The position numbers and the translations under genes were made by a program. Below, piece after piece: positions 6,500-13,427 of a stretch of DNA of 17,631 nucleotides; position 1 is the stretch's first letter; every line of letters starts with the position of its first letter. Location of the stretch: contig JAEWMK010000134.1 in NCBI GenBank assembly GCA_023457235.1, forward strand, positions 1 through 17,631. The letters are read 5' to 3'. The notes beneath the pieces were generated by a model, which did no database searches, had not been told where the DNA came from, and saw only the letters and a program-made list of their open reading frames with translations. Origin of the DNA: Bacillota bacterium (lineage in GTDB: Bacteria; Bacillota; Bacilli; Bacillales; Bacillaceae_J).

Positions 6500-8386
6500 T
6501 TATTGTTGTATTTTAGCTATTTTCCCTTGCTCTAAATAAACCAAAAGAATAGAAATATCAGCAGGGTTAACACCGGAAATCCGGGATGCCTGTCCGACTG
6601 AGAGCGGACGGATTTGTGATAACTTTTGGCGAGCTTCGGATGCAATTCCTGTAATAGCGTTATAATCAATGTCAACTGGAATTTTTTTATCTTCCATCTT
6701 CTTCATACGTTCAACCTGCTGCAATGATTTCTCGATATAACCTGCGTATTTAATTTGAATTTCAACCTGTTCCGTAACCTCGACAGGCAACTCTTCTTCA
6801 GATGGGGCTAATTGCATTAGCAGTTCATACGTCATTTCAGGACGTTTTAATAAATCAGATGCCCGTACACCATCTTTAAGCGGACTGCCGCCCAATTGTT
6901 GAATCAAGTTTTGTACCTGTTCATTAGGCTTAATAATAATGCTTTCCAGCCTATTTTTTTCTCGTTCTACTTTTTCTTTTTTCTCTAAAAATCTTTCGTA
7001 TCTTTCATCAGAAATTAAGCCGATTTCATGTCCAATTTCTGTAAGTCGCAGATCCGCGTTATCATGACGCAATAATAATCGATATTCAGCTCGTGACGTT
7101 AATAAACGGTATGGATCGATTGTTCCTTTTGTAACTAAATCATCAATTAATACACCGATATAAGCTTGGGACCGATCCAAGATTACCGGTTCCTTATTTA
7201 ATATTTTACAAGCGGCATTAATTCCAGCCATTAATCCTTGGCCCGCTGCTTCCTCATATCCAGATGTTCCATTGATTTGGCCCGCTGTAAATAAATTTTT
7301 AATCAGCTTTGTTTCTAATGTTGGCCACAGTTGGGTAGGATGCACCATATCATATTCAATTGCATAGCCTGCCCTCATTAATTCAGCATTTTCCAATCCC
7401 GGTACTGAGTGAACCATTTCCACTTGGACCTCTTCTGGTAAGCTTGTGGAAAGTCCTTGGACATATACTTCTTCGGTATTACGACCCTCTGGCTCAAGGA
7501 AGATTTGATGGCGTGGTTTATCATTGAAGCGAACAATTTTGTCTTCAATTGATGGACAGTACCTTGTGCCAATCCCTTCAATCATCCCTGAATACATTGG
7601 GCTGCGGTGTAGATTGGCATTAATGATTTCGTGTGTTTTCGGGCTAGTATAAGTCAACCAGCAAGGGATTTGATCCGTGATAAATTCAACCGTTTCATAA
7701 GAGAATGCTCGTCGCTCTTCATCACCTGGTTGAATTTCTGTTTTACTATAATCGATCGTTTGCCCTTTAACACGCATTGGTGTACCCGTTTTAAATCGGC
7801 CCATATCAAGTCCCAATTCTTTCAGGTTTTTGGACAAATCAACGGAAGCTCGTTGGTTATTCGGGCCACTTTCATAGGCAAAGTCACCAATAATAATTTT
7901 TCCTCTTAAAAACGTACCTGTAGTAATAATAACAGCCTTGGCATAATACATAGCCCCTGTTTCAGTAATGACACCTTGACATTCTTCATTTTCAACAATG
8001 AGGCTTTTAACCATAGCTTGCTTTAATACTAAATTTTCTTCCTTTTCAAGCGTGTGCTTCATCTCTTTTTGATAATGATGTTTATCTGCCTGTGCTCTTA
8101 GCGCTCTAACAGCTGGGCCCTTCCCTGTATTCAACATTCTCATTTGAATATGTGTTTTATCAATATTGCGCCCCATTTCACCACCAAGGGCATCTATCTC
8201 ACGTACAACAATACCTTTTGCCGGTCCTCCAATCGAGGGATTACAAGGCATAAACGCAACCATATCTAAATTTAAAGTAAGAACTAAAGTTTTAGCACCC
8301 ATTCTTGCTGATGCTAATGCCGCTTCACAGCCAGCATGCCCTGCACCAACAACAATTACATCATACGAACCAGCATGATACTCCAT
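6500..8386 (-). CDS. mnmG: MnmG (GidA), tRNA uridine-5-carboxymethylaminomethyl modification enzyme
   Basis: The 628-residue product has an N-terminal FAD-binding Rossmann motif VVGAGHAGCEAA (13-24). It also carries the family motif AFMPCNPSIGGPAKG (C48) and the conserved ATGGL-equivalent TSGYEEAAGQGLMAGINAA. The C-terminal helical domain (TYELLMQLAP...RISGVNPADISILLVYLEQ) mediates MnmE contact. With MnmE it installs carboxymethylaminomethyl at wobble U34 of tRNAs reading NNA/NNG codons, using FAD, methylenetetrahydrofolate and glycine or ammonium. A strong AGGAGG lies 6 nt before the ATG. It is downstream of mnmE, with repeat D2 filling the spacer. Confidence 0.97.
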   Translation of the reverse strand: MEYHAGSYDVIVVGAGHAGCEAALASARMGAKTLVLTLNLDMVAFMPCNPSIGGPAKGIVVREIDALGGEMGRNIDKTHIQMRMLNTGKGPAVRALRAQADKHHYQKEMKHTLEKEENLVLKQAMVKSLIVENEECQGVITETGAMYYAKAVIITTGTFLRGKIIIGDFAYESGPNNQRASVDLSKNLKELGLDMGRFKTGTPMRVKGQTIDYSKTEIQPGDEERRAFSYETVEFITDQIPCWLTYTSPKTHEIINANLHRSPMYSGMIEGIGTRYCPSIEDKIVRFNDKPRHQIFLEPEGRNTEEVYVQGLSTSLPEEVQVEMVHSVPGLENAELMRAGYAIEYDMVHPTQLWPTLETKLIKNLFTAGQINGTSGYEEAAGQGLMAGINAACKILNKEPVILDRSQAYIGVLIDDLVTKGTIDPYRLLTSRAEYRLLLRHDNADLRLTEIGHEIGLISDERYERFLEKKEKVEREKNRLESIIIKPNEQVQNLIQQLGGSPLKDGVRASDLLKRPEMTYELLMQLAPSEEELPVEVTEQVEIQIKYAGYIEKSLQQVERMKKMEDKKIPVDIDYNAITGIASEARQKLSQIRPLSVGQASRISGVNPADISILLVYLEQGKIAKIQQ

Positions 8387-8404
8387 AAAAAACCTCCTAT
8401 ATCG

Positions 8405-8548
8405 AAAAGCGTAAGCACCCGTTTAGCGACGTATGGACTGGAGCACATCGACCGAGATAAAGGAAACACGGCTAACTTGTGAGCCGATGTTGACTTATCG
8501 TAGGGAGGTGGGCGAAGTCCACTAGTCGCTGGGTGCTGGAGCTAGACA
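8405..8548 (+). repeat. Structured repeat D2 (144 bp), family D
   Basis: The element runs from AAAAGCG to GAGCTAGACA. Helices: AGCACCC/GGGTGCT, then AGCGAC/GTCGCT, then AACA/TGTT with a CGGCT/AGCCG hairpin. All are sequence-different but structurally equivalent to D1. It fills the mnmE-mnmG gap almost exactly: one base separates it from the mnmE stop codon, and the mnmG ribosome-binding site begins just past its other end. It is antisense to the operon. Confidence 0.85.
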
Positions 8549-8549
8549 C

Positions 8550-9929
8550 CTATTTACCTAAACAAAATTGGGAGAATAATTGATTAATTAAACTCTCATG
8601 TACAGTATCTCCAATTATTTCCCCTAAGATTTCCCACGTTCTTGTAAAATCTATTTGAATTAAATCAATTGGGACCCCTGCATCGATCCCTGAAAGAACA
8701 TCATCAATGGCCTTTTGGGCCTGATTTAATAGTGCAATATGACGAGTATTAGATACATAGGTCATATCTCCTGATTCTAACTTTCCTGTAAAAAATAATC
8801 CTGAAATAGCTTCCTCCAATTGGTCTATCCCAGACTCTTCTTTTAAAGACGTTGAAATGACGGGATAATTATCAGCAAGCTTTTCTACTTCATCCATATC
8901 AATTTTTCTATCCAAATCAATTTTATTTACAAGTACAATCACATCCATGCCCCGTGCCGCTTCAAACAGTTTTTTGTCCTCCGCTGTTAAAGGTTCGGCA
9001 TTATTTAGAACCAACAAGATTAGATCCGCTTCTTTAAGAACCTGTCTTGAACGTTCTACCCCTATTCTTTCAACAATATCCTCTGTTTCCCTAATACCGG
9101 CCGTATCAACAAGTCGCAATGGGACACCGCGAACATTAACATATTCCTCAATGACATCACGAGTTGTTCCAGGGATATCAGTAACAATGGCTTTATTTTC
9201 ATGTACTAGACTATTTAATAGTGATGATTTCCCAACATTCGGACGTCCAATAATCACTGTCGAAATGCCATCACGCAATATTTTCCCTTGCTTTGATGTC
9301 TCTAACAGCTTCGCAATTTCAGCTTTAATTTCAGTCGCCTTTTCTAATAATAATCGATGTGTCATTTCTTCGACATCATCATATTCTGGATAATCTATAT
9401 TTACTTCAACGTGGGCAAGCGTTTCAAGGATGGTTTGTCTTAATTGCCGTACTAACTTCGACAATCTCCCTTCCATTTGACCGATCGCCACATTCATCGC
9501 CCGGTCGGTTTTAGCCCGAATTAAATCCATTACAGCCTCTGCCTGTGATAAATCAATTCTACCATTTAAAAAAGCACGCTTAGTAAACTCTCCAGGTTCT
9601 GCTAAACGTACTCCCTGATTTAATACAAGCTGCAAAACCCGATTCACTGAAACTAGACCACCATGGCAGTTTATTTCGACAATATCCTCTCTTGTAAAGG
9701 TCTTTGGTGCCCGCAAAACTGAAAGCATAACCTCTTCCACTTTTTCATTCGTTTCCGGGTCGACGATAAACCCATAATGAATGGTATGGCTTTCTACTTC
9801 CTCTATGTTTTTCCCTTTAAAAATTTGGTTGGCTGTCTTTACTGCCTCTGGCCCGCTTATTCTTACAATTGCAATGGCTCCTTCCCCCATCGGAGTCGAT
9901 ATCGCCGCAATCGTATCCATTTCCATCAT
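8550..9929 (-). CDS. mnmE: MnmE (TrmE/ThdF), tRNA modification GTPase
   Basis: The product has 459 residues from the chosen ATG, the length of the B. subtilis protein. The N-terminal tetrahydrofolate-binding domain (1-118) is followed by a helical domain and an inserted G domain. G motifs are GRPNVGKSS (228-236), the DIPGTTRD region (251-258), DTAG (275-278) and NKID (335-338), and the protein ends with the essential CLGK motif (C456). It forms the MnmEG complex with MnmG. The frame is open for 16 more codons upstream, but GAGAGGTGAT lies next to the ATG at 9929 and homologues start at MDTIAAISTPMGEG. One of the DnaA boxes of the cluster at 9943-10051 lies within 25 bp of the start. Confidence 0.95.
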   Translation of the reverse strand: MMEMDTIAAISTPMGEGAIAIVRISGPEAVKTANQIFKGKNIEEVESHTIHYGFIVDPETNEKVEEVMLSVLRAPKTFTREDIVEINCHGGLVSVNRVLQLVLNQGVRLAEPGEFTKRAFLNGRIDLSQAEAVMDLIRAKTDRAMNVAIGQMEGRLSKLVRQLRQTILETLAHVEVNIDYPEYDDVEEMTHRLLLEKATEIKAEIAKLLETSKQGKILRDGISTVIIGRPNVGKSSLLNSLVHENKAIVTDIPGTTRDVIEEYVNVRGVPLRLVDTAGIRETEDIVERIGVERSRQVLKEADLILLVLNNAEPLTAEDKKLFEAARGMDVIVLVNKIDLDRKIDMDEVEKLADNYPVISTSLKEESGIDQLEEAISGLFFTGKLESGDMTYVSNTRHIALLNQAQKAIDDVLSGIDAGVPIDLIQIDFTRTWEILGEIIGDTVHESLINQLFSQFCLGK

Positions 9930-9942
9930 ACTATCACCTCTC

Positions 9943-10051
9943 TTATCCACATCTGGCTTTTTTAAAAAAATAATCATAATTATCTATATTTTATCCACAG
10001 TGGATAACTTTTCAGTTTTTTAAGCAATATATCTAGTTTAACTTATCCACA
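9943..10051. promoter_or_regulatory. DnaA-box cluster upstream of mnmE
   Basis: Three exact TTATCCACA boxes lie on the plus strand at 9943-9951, 9991-9999 and 10043-10051. A one-mismatch inverted box at 9999-10007 makes a TTATCCAC-A-GTGGATAA palindrome with the middle one. Spacing between the exact boxes is 48 and 52 bp, and the stretch is AT-rich. The mnmE promoter must lie in or near this cluster, so DnaA could regulate mnmE or titrate here; that is inference. Confidence 0.85.
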
Positions 10052-10089
10052 ATAGGGAACGCAACTGCAAATCCTTCCTGTCGTAGATT

Positions 10090-10335
10090 TGCATATTTCT
10101 TTCTATAGAAAATTGCCGTCAATCGATTTTTGAGGCCCTTCTTTGATTGAACGACGCTGCAACTGTAAAGTTTATGCAAACTAGAGCCTATAAGCGTTAA
10201 GCCACGAATGTAGTCTCACTTCCCCGAAATACCTAGATGTTCATTCGTGGTAGCTTATAGGCTCTGAATCTACGTAAGTTTGTGTACGGCCAATCAACAA
10301 AGGGAAACAAAAACGATTGATGGCATCTATATGCA
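10090..10335 (+). repeat. Structured element C2 (possible ncRNA or non-autonomous element), copy 2
   Basis: The core helices are AGAGCCTATAAGC (10183-10195) with GCTTATAGGCTCT (10253-10265) and CCACGAATG (10202-10210) with CATTCGTGG (10242-10250). Between them lie the same GTTAAG and TA junctions and a 31-nt apical segment matching C1 at 27 positions. An outer interrupted helix runs from GCCGTCAATCG (10115-10125) with CGATTGATGGC (10314-10324), which has one G-U pair in plus-strand RNA, inward to TTGATTG/CAATCAA. TGCATAT/ATATGCA closes the ends. On the plus strand it is directly followed by a strong hairpin (10337-10384) that could terminate it. No open frame of note was seen. Confidence 0.7.
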
Positions 10336-10336
10336 C

Positions 10337-10384
10337 AAAAAAAGCATGGCAGCGACTAGAGTAATCTAGCACTGACATGCTTTT
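10337..10384 (-). terminator. Strong, probably bidirectional terminator after jag
   Basis: AAAAGCATG (10340-10348) pairs perfectly with CATGCTTTT (10376-10384). Inside, CTAGA/TCTAG closes a GTAA tetraloop. On the minus strand seven T follow, ending spoIIIJ-jag transcription 17 bp after the jag stop. On the plus strand the run TTTTCGTTT gives a weaker U tract, so it may also end transcription coming through C2. Confidence 0.85.
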
Positions 10385-10401
10385 CGTTTATGGAATCCTA
10401 T

Positions 10402-11025
10402 TTAATTTGGGATGATCACGATGTGACGATTCGGTTCTACTCCTTCGGAAGCGGTCGTGACACCGTCAATATCGTAAAGAACAGAATGGATGATCTTTCT
10501 TTCAAATGACGGCATTGGTTCTAAAACGACTTTTGTTTTAGTCTTCTTAGCTTTTGCCGCTAATCTTGTAGCCAGTTGTTCCAACGTTTCTTTACGTCGT
10601 AAACGATAATCTTCAGCATCTACAATGACAGTTAAGTAATCTTCTGAATACTTATTGGCCACTAATTGAACTAGATACTGAAGTGAATTCAATGTTTGAC
10701 CTCGTTTTCCGATTAGGATCGCAACATCTTCACCTGATATTTTAAATGATAGCTCTTTGCCATGTTGGGATTTTTCAACATTTGCTGAAATTCCCATCTT
10801 TTTAATGACATTTTCTAAATAGGTTTGAGCTTCAAATATAGGGTCAATCTTAACTGTAAGCTTTACGATCGCAGGTCTGTTTCCAAATACACCGAATAAT
10901 CCTTTTTTGCCTTCATCAATAATCGAAACATCTACTTTATCCTTTGAAACATTAAGTTCCTTTAATCCAGATTCAATCGCCTCATCAACTGTTTGACCTG
11001 TACCGGTAGCTGTTACTTGTTTCAC
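10402..11025 (-). CDS. jag: Jag / KhpB, RNA-binding protein (Jag-N, KH, R3H)
   Basis: The 207-residue product begins with the Jag-N domain MKQVTATGTGQTVDEAIESGLKELN (about 1-55). A KH-like domain with the GKRGQTLNSLQYL loop and an R3H-type C terminus (LEQLATRLAAKAKKTKT...PMPSFERKIIHSVL) follow. KhpB-type proteins bind RNA and affect cell elongation and division in Gram-positive bacteria; the exact role in this organism is not shown by the sequence. Translation starts at GTG (11025), with GGGGGAG upstream. The GTGA overlap with the spoIIIJ stop codon shows tight translational coupling, the classic yidC-jag arrangement. Confidence 0.93.
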   Translation of the reverse strand: MKQVTATGTGQTVDEAIESGLKELNVSKDKVDVSIIDEGKKGLFGVFGNRPAIVKLTVKIDPIFEAQTYLENVIKKMGISANVEKSQHGKELSFKISGEDVAILIGKRGQTLNSLQYLVQLVANKYSEDYLTVIVDAEDYRLRRKETLEQLATRLAAKAKKTKTKVVLEPMPSFERKIIHSVLYDIDGVTTASEGVEPNRHIVIIPN

Positions 11026-11789
11026 TTCTTCGCTCCCCCTGTAGTATCCACTTCAGTTTTTACTGGACCTTTAATGAAATAAGTTTGGACAATCATAAAA
11101 ATGTTACCCACTACCCAATATAGTGATAATGCAGCCGGGAATGAAACTGCGAATACAACGATCATAACAGGCATAATGTACAGCATCATTTTCATTTGCG
11201 GATTATCCGCCATGCCATGCATCATCATTTTTTGCTGTAGGAATGTAGTCAGACCAGCGATTATTGGTAAAATGAAAAACGGGTCTTTCTCTCCTAGGTC
11301 AAACCATAAGAAGTTATGATTTGCAATTTCAGCTGTTCTCATAATCGCGTGATAAAATCCGATTAAGATTGGCATTTGAATCAACAGTGGGAAACATCCT
11401 GCCAAAGGATTAACACCATGCTTTTGGAATAATGCCATTGTTTCTTGTTGAAGCTTTTGTTGTGTTTTCGGATCTTTAGAAGCATATTTTTGCTGAAGTT
11501 CTTTTAATTCAGGTTGAATAGCCTGCATCGCTTTTGAATTTTGTGTTTGCTTGATCATTAAAGGTAAAATGGCCAAACGAATTAGTAATGTAACCACAAC
11601 AATTGAAAGTCCATAGCTATTACCAAATAATTTGGCAAAATAAATTATTAACCAGGATAATGGATAAACAAAATACTTATTCCAAATCCCTTCACTCTCA
11701 GCAGTGATAGGTTCATTTACTTCTGTACATCCTGATAAAACCGCTAAGAGACCTATTAAGGTCAAAATCAGGGCGATTCTCTTCTTCAA
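11022..11789 (-). CDS. spoIIIJ: SpoIIIJ / YidC1 membrane protein insertase (lipoprotein)
   Basis: The 255-residue product has a lipoprotein signal peptide with lipobox LSGC (lipidated Cys21). About five membrane segments follow. The conserved positively charged residue of the hydrophilic groove is Arg71 in TLLIRLAILPL. The cytoplasmic hairpin contains KELQQKYASKDPKTQQKLQQETMALFQKHGVNPLAGC. YidC1 inserts membrane proteins and in Bacillus is needed for forespore gene expression in sporulation. The start is TTG at 11789, supported by AGGAGG 9 nt upstream. A repeat (A2) lies between it and rnpA. Confidence 0.95.
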   Translation of the reverse strand: MKKRIALILTLIGLLAVLSGCTEVNEPITAESEGIWNKYFVYPLSWLIIYFAKLFGNSYGLSIVVVTLLIRLAILPLMIKQTQNSKAMQAIQPELKELQQKYASKDPKTQQKLQQETMALFQKHGVNPLAGCFPLLIQMPILIGFYHAIMRTAEIANHNFLWFDLGEKDPFFILPIIAGLTTFLQQKMMMHGMADNPQMKMMLYIMPVMIVVFAVSFPAALSLYWVVGNIFMIVQTYFIKGPVKTEVDTTGGAKK

Positions 11790-11872
11790 ACTCCGTTCCT
11801 CCTTCTTGCGAATTCCTATGTATGATAGATTTATATTACCATTATAAATATGACATTCATAATATAAATCCT

Positions 11873-11902
11873 TTAAATTTATTCTTAATATAATAAATTT
11901 AA
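11873..11902. repeat. AT-only inverted repeat upstream of spoIIIJ
   Basis: TTAAATTTATT (11873-11883) and AATAAATTTAA (11892-11902) form a perfect 11-bp inverted repeat around 8 nt. It touches the end of repeat A2 and has no U tract, so it does not look like a terminator. It could be a regulatory site or chance in AT-rich DNA. Confidence 0.4.
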
Positions 11903-11991
11903 GCCTCCGGCGGATGCCTCAGATTTTCAAAGGTAGTTTTTCGAGCAAGCTCGAAAAAATCTGGGCACAAATACGTCAAAGCGCATTTGAT
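11901..11991 (+). repeat. Repeat A2, 91-bp interspersed repeat between rnpA and spoIIIJ
   Basis: This is the second copy of the element at 2302-2392, with the same 91-bp length and the same ends (AAGCCTCCGGCGG to GCGCATTTGAT) and 87 of 91 identical positions. The hairpin TTTTTCGAGC / GCTCGAAAAA is perfectly preserved. It is antisense to rnpA and spoIIIJ, whereas A1 is sense to csd, so orientation relative to neighbours is not fixed. Confidence 0.85.
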
Positions 11992-12005
11992 TAGGCTCAA
12001 CTTAT

Positions 12006-12359
12006 TTACATACTTATTTTCTTTGTAAACGCTTTTGCTATTTTTAATACATGCATTAAACTTTTCTTAGTCTCATGGAAGTTCATTTCCGCTGTCGGTT
12101 TTCGAGCAATTACGACATAGTCAAAATTTTGCTTTAAGTCTTCCTTCAACTCCAGAAAAGTCTGCCTCACATTTCTTTTGATCTGATTTCTTACGACAGC
12201 TTTTCCGATCTTTTTGCTTACAGACAAGCCAATTCTCATTTCAATTTGCTCCGGTTTTTCTAGCATATAAATGACAAATTGCCGATTGGCCACGGATACT
12301 CCTCGTTTAAAAACCGCTTGAAATTCATCATTCTTTTTAATTCTATTCCTTTTATTCAC
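12006..12359 (-). CDS. rnpA: RnpA, protein subunit of ribonuclease P
   Basis: The 117-residue basic product begins NKRNRIKKNDEFQAVFKRG. The RNR signature lies in KIGKAVVRNQIKRNVRQTF and the fold motif in VVIARKP. RnpA assists the catalytic RNase P RNA in removing 5' leaders from pre-tRNAs. The start is GTG (12359) with GGAGTGA 6 nt upstream; that ribosome-binding site lies at the edge of a collapsed repeat D remnant. Unusually, rnpA is separated from rpmH by a terminator plus two tandem D repeats, so its expression depends on read-through or on a promoter within about 12360-12690. Confidence 0.95.
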   Translation of the reverse strand: MNKRNRIKKNDEFQAVFKRGVSVANRQFVIYMLEKPEQIEMRIGLSVSKKIGKAVVRNQIKRNVRQTFLELKEDLKQNFDYVVIARKPTAEMNFHETKKSLMHVLKIAKAFTKKISM

Positions 12360-12368
12360 AAAAATTCA

Positions 12369-12385
12369 CTCCGGCGCTTCTGCTT
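12369..12385 (-). repeat. Collapsed family D remnant carrying the rnpA ribosome-binding site
   Basis: On the minus strand AAGCAGAAGCGCCGGAG matches the collapsed D5 copy (AAGCGGAAGCGCTGGAG) at 15 of 17 positions. Its last bases, GGAG, form the Shine-Dalgarno of rnpA. It sits 2 bp from the end of D3. Confidence 0.5.
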
Positions 12386-12387
12386 AT

Positions 12388-12533
12388 TGTCTAGCTCCAG
12401 CTCCTAGCGACTCGAAAAACTTCACCCGCCTCCCTACGATAAGTCAACATCAACTCACTTCATTCGTTGTGTTTCCTTTATCTCAGTCGCCGTGCTCCAG
12501 TTTTTTCGTCGCTGAACAGTCGCCTTCGCTTTT
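12388..12533 (-). repeat. Structured repeat D3 (146 bp), family D
   Basis: On the minus strand it runs from AAAAGCG to GGAGCTAGACA. AGCGAC/GTCGCT, GATAA/TTATC, AACA/TGTT and CAAC/GTTG pairings are kept, while the outermost helix of D1/D2 is not. It is sense to rpmH/rnpA and tandem with D4 (3 bp between). Confidence 0.85.
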
Positions 12534-12536
12534 CTT

Positions 12537-12677
12537 TGTCCAGCTCCAGCCACCCAGCGAGACTTCCTTCACCTCCGTACGATAAGTCAACATCAATTCA
12601 CTACGTTCATTGTGTTTCCTTTATCTCCTCCGGCTCAGTCCAGTCCGAACGGCGCGAAACGGGTGGCTTCCGCTTTT
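12537..12677 (-). repeat. Structured repeat D4 (141 bp), family D
   Basis: On the minus strand it runs from AAAAGCG to GGAGCTGGACA. The outer helix AGCCACCC/GGGTGGCT and the CAAT/ATTG hairpin stem are kept by paired changes relative to D2 and D3; the second helix (AGCGAC/GTCGCT elsewhere) is lost. It lies directly downstream of the rpmH terminator. Confidence 0.85.
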
Positions 12678-12685
12678 CTATCTAG

Positions 12686-12713
12686 AAAAAAAACCACTGA
12701 TCTTATTCAGTGG
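12686..12713 (-). terminator. Terminator between rpmH and rnpA
   Basis: On the minus strand a perfect 7-bp stem CCACTGA/TCAGTGG with a 6-nt loop is followed by eight T. It starts 1 nt after the rpmH stop, so most transcripts from the strong rpmH promoter probably end here and rnpA is made by read-through or separately. Confidence 0.85.
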
Positions 12714-12714
12714 C

Positions 12715-12849
12715 CTATGCTGATAATACTTTTCTTCCTTTTCTACGACGACGAGCAAGAACGTTACGTCCGTTAGCAGAGCTCATACGAGCGCGAAAAC
12801 CATGTACTTTTTTATGCTTACGATTTTTTGGTTGATAAGTACGTTTCAT
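12715..12849 (-). CDS. rpmH: Ribosomal protein bL34
   Basis: A 44-codon frame encodes MKRTYQPKNRKHKKVHGFRA at its start and ends RRRRKGRKVLSA, a textbook bL34 of normal length. It is a component of the 50S subunit. GGGAGGTG lies 8 nt before the ATG. It is transcribed leftward, divergently from dnaA, from the promoter at 12897-12925, and is followed at once by a terminator. Confidence 0.98.
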   Translation of the reverse strand: MKRTYQPKNRKHKKVHGFRARMSSANGRNVLARRRRKGRKVLSA

Positions 12850-12896
12850 TATATTTGCACCTCCCTGAGGAAAAACTCTTAAAGACAGTCCTACTA

Positions 12897-12925
12897 AGTA
12901 TAGCGGGCGATAGGAATATTGTCAA
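12897..12925 (-). promoter_or_regulatory. Strong vegetative (sigma-A) promoter of rpmH
   Basis: A perfect -35 TTGACA (12925-12920), a 17-bp spacer and TATACT (12902-12897), one base from TATAAT, lie about 47 bp upstream of the rpmH start. It is the best promoter match I found in the window. Confidence 0.92.
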
Positions 12926-12984
12926 TCTTCTATCGAAGTTCAAGTTTTACCAAAAAATCCTTTGCGATTTTCCAAATTTCATCA

Positions 12985-13237
12985 TGTGGATATCTTTTTC
13001 GACATTTTTTTCACATGTTCAGTAGTTATCTACAGCCTTTACACAAAATATAGTGTTGTTGATAACTTAGCTCCACAAGGTATGGTAATTGTGGATAAAG
13101 TGCCAAAATCCATTGCAATTAAGGGTTTTATTTGTTATTATATTTGTGTTTTCCCTTTTCTAACTATATATACTTATCCACAAGTGTGGACAACCTGTGT
13201 ATAATTTTATCAACTATTGTGAAGAAATTTGTCCACA
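12985..13237. other. oriC, upstream DnaA-box cluster (rpmH-dnaA spacer)
   Basis: Exact DnaA boxes lie at 13090-13098 (minus) and 13174-13182 (plus). One-mismatch boxes lie at 12985-12993, 13026-13034, 13057-13065, 13185-13193, 13196-13204 and 13229-13237. The boxes 13174-13204 form a tight group. This corresponds to the dnaA-upstream part of the bipartite Bacillus origin, which also carries dnaA autoregulation. A Spo0A-box-like TGTCGAA lies at 12998-13004 (minus). The rest of the 578-bp spacer to 13427 is AT-rich, with the dnaA leader at its right end. I could not assign the dnaA promoter with confidence. Confidence 0.9.
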
Positions 13238-13377
13238 GGGCTGTGTAAAAGGTCGAATAAACACTTTTCTACTATATTATATAATTATACACTTTTCCTG
13301 TGGAATTTATTTTTATGCAATTATATACATTTATCATTTTTGAGGGTGTACAAAGGCTGTACAAGCTATTTTTTATG

Positions 13378-13415
13378 CCCTCCTTCGTTTTTTTTAAATC
13401 CTTTTTAAAGGAGGG
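13378..13415 (+). promoter_or_regulatory. Inverted repeat enclosing the dnaA ribosome-binding site
   Basis: CCCTCCTT (13378-13385) is the exact complement of AAGGAGGG (13408-13415), the Shine-Dalgarno sequence of dnaA. A nested CCTTT/AAAGG pairing (13400-13411) competes for part of the same bases. If the dnaA mRNA starts upstream of 13378, the ribosome-binding site could be masked in a hairpin. Confidence 0.5.
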
Positions 13416-13427
13416 AGTCTTTCTGTA

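Noticed and set aside
8947..9393. A 148-codon plus-strand open frame
   Set aside because: It is the antisense shadow of the MnmE G domain, which is clearly the real gene.
12467..12685. Plus-strand open frame of 72 codons
   Set aside because: It lies wholly in repeats D3/D4 and the rpmH terminator, has no family resemblance, and is opposite to rpmH-rnpA transcription.
12998..13004. Spo0A-box-like TGTCGAA in oriC (another at 5461-5467 upstream of noc)
   Set aside because: A 7-mer is expected about twice by chance in a window this size. Spo0A binding at oriC is known in B. subtilis, so it is mentioned but not claimed.
12828..13204. Two short plus-strand open frames in the rpmH-dnaA spacer
   Set aside because: They overlap rpmH, its promoter and the DnaA boxes, have no convincing ribosome-binding site, and encode low-complexity residues.
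13250..13330. dnaA promoter candidate with TATAAT near 13280
   Set aside because: Several TATA-like hexamers exist, but none has a good -35 at proper spacing. I cannot choose one.
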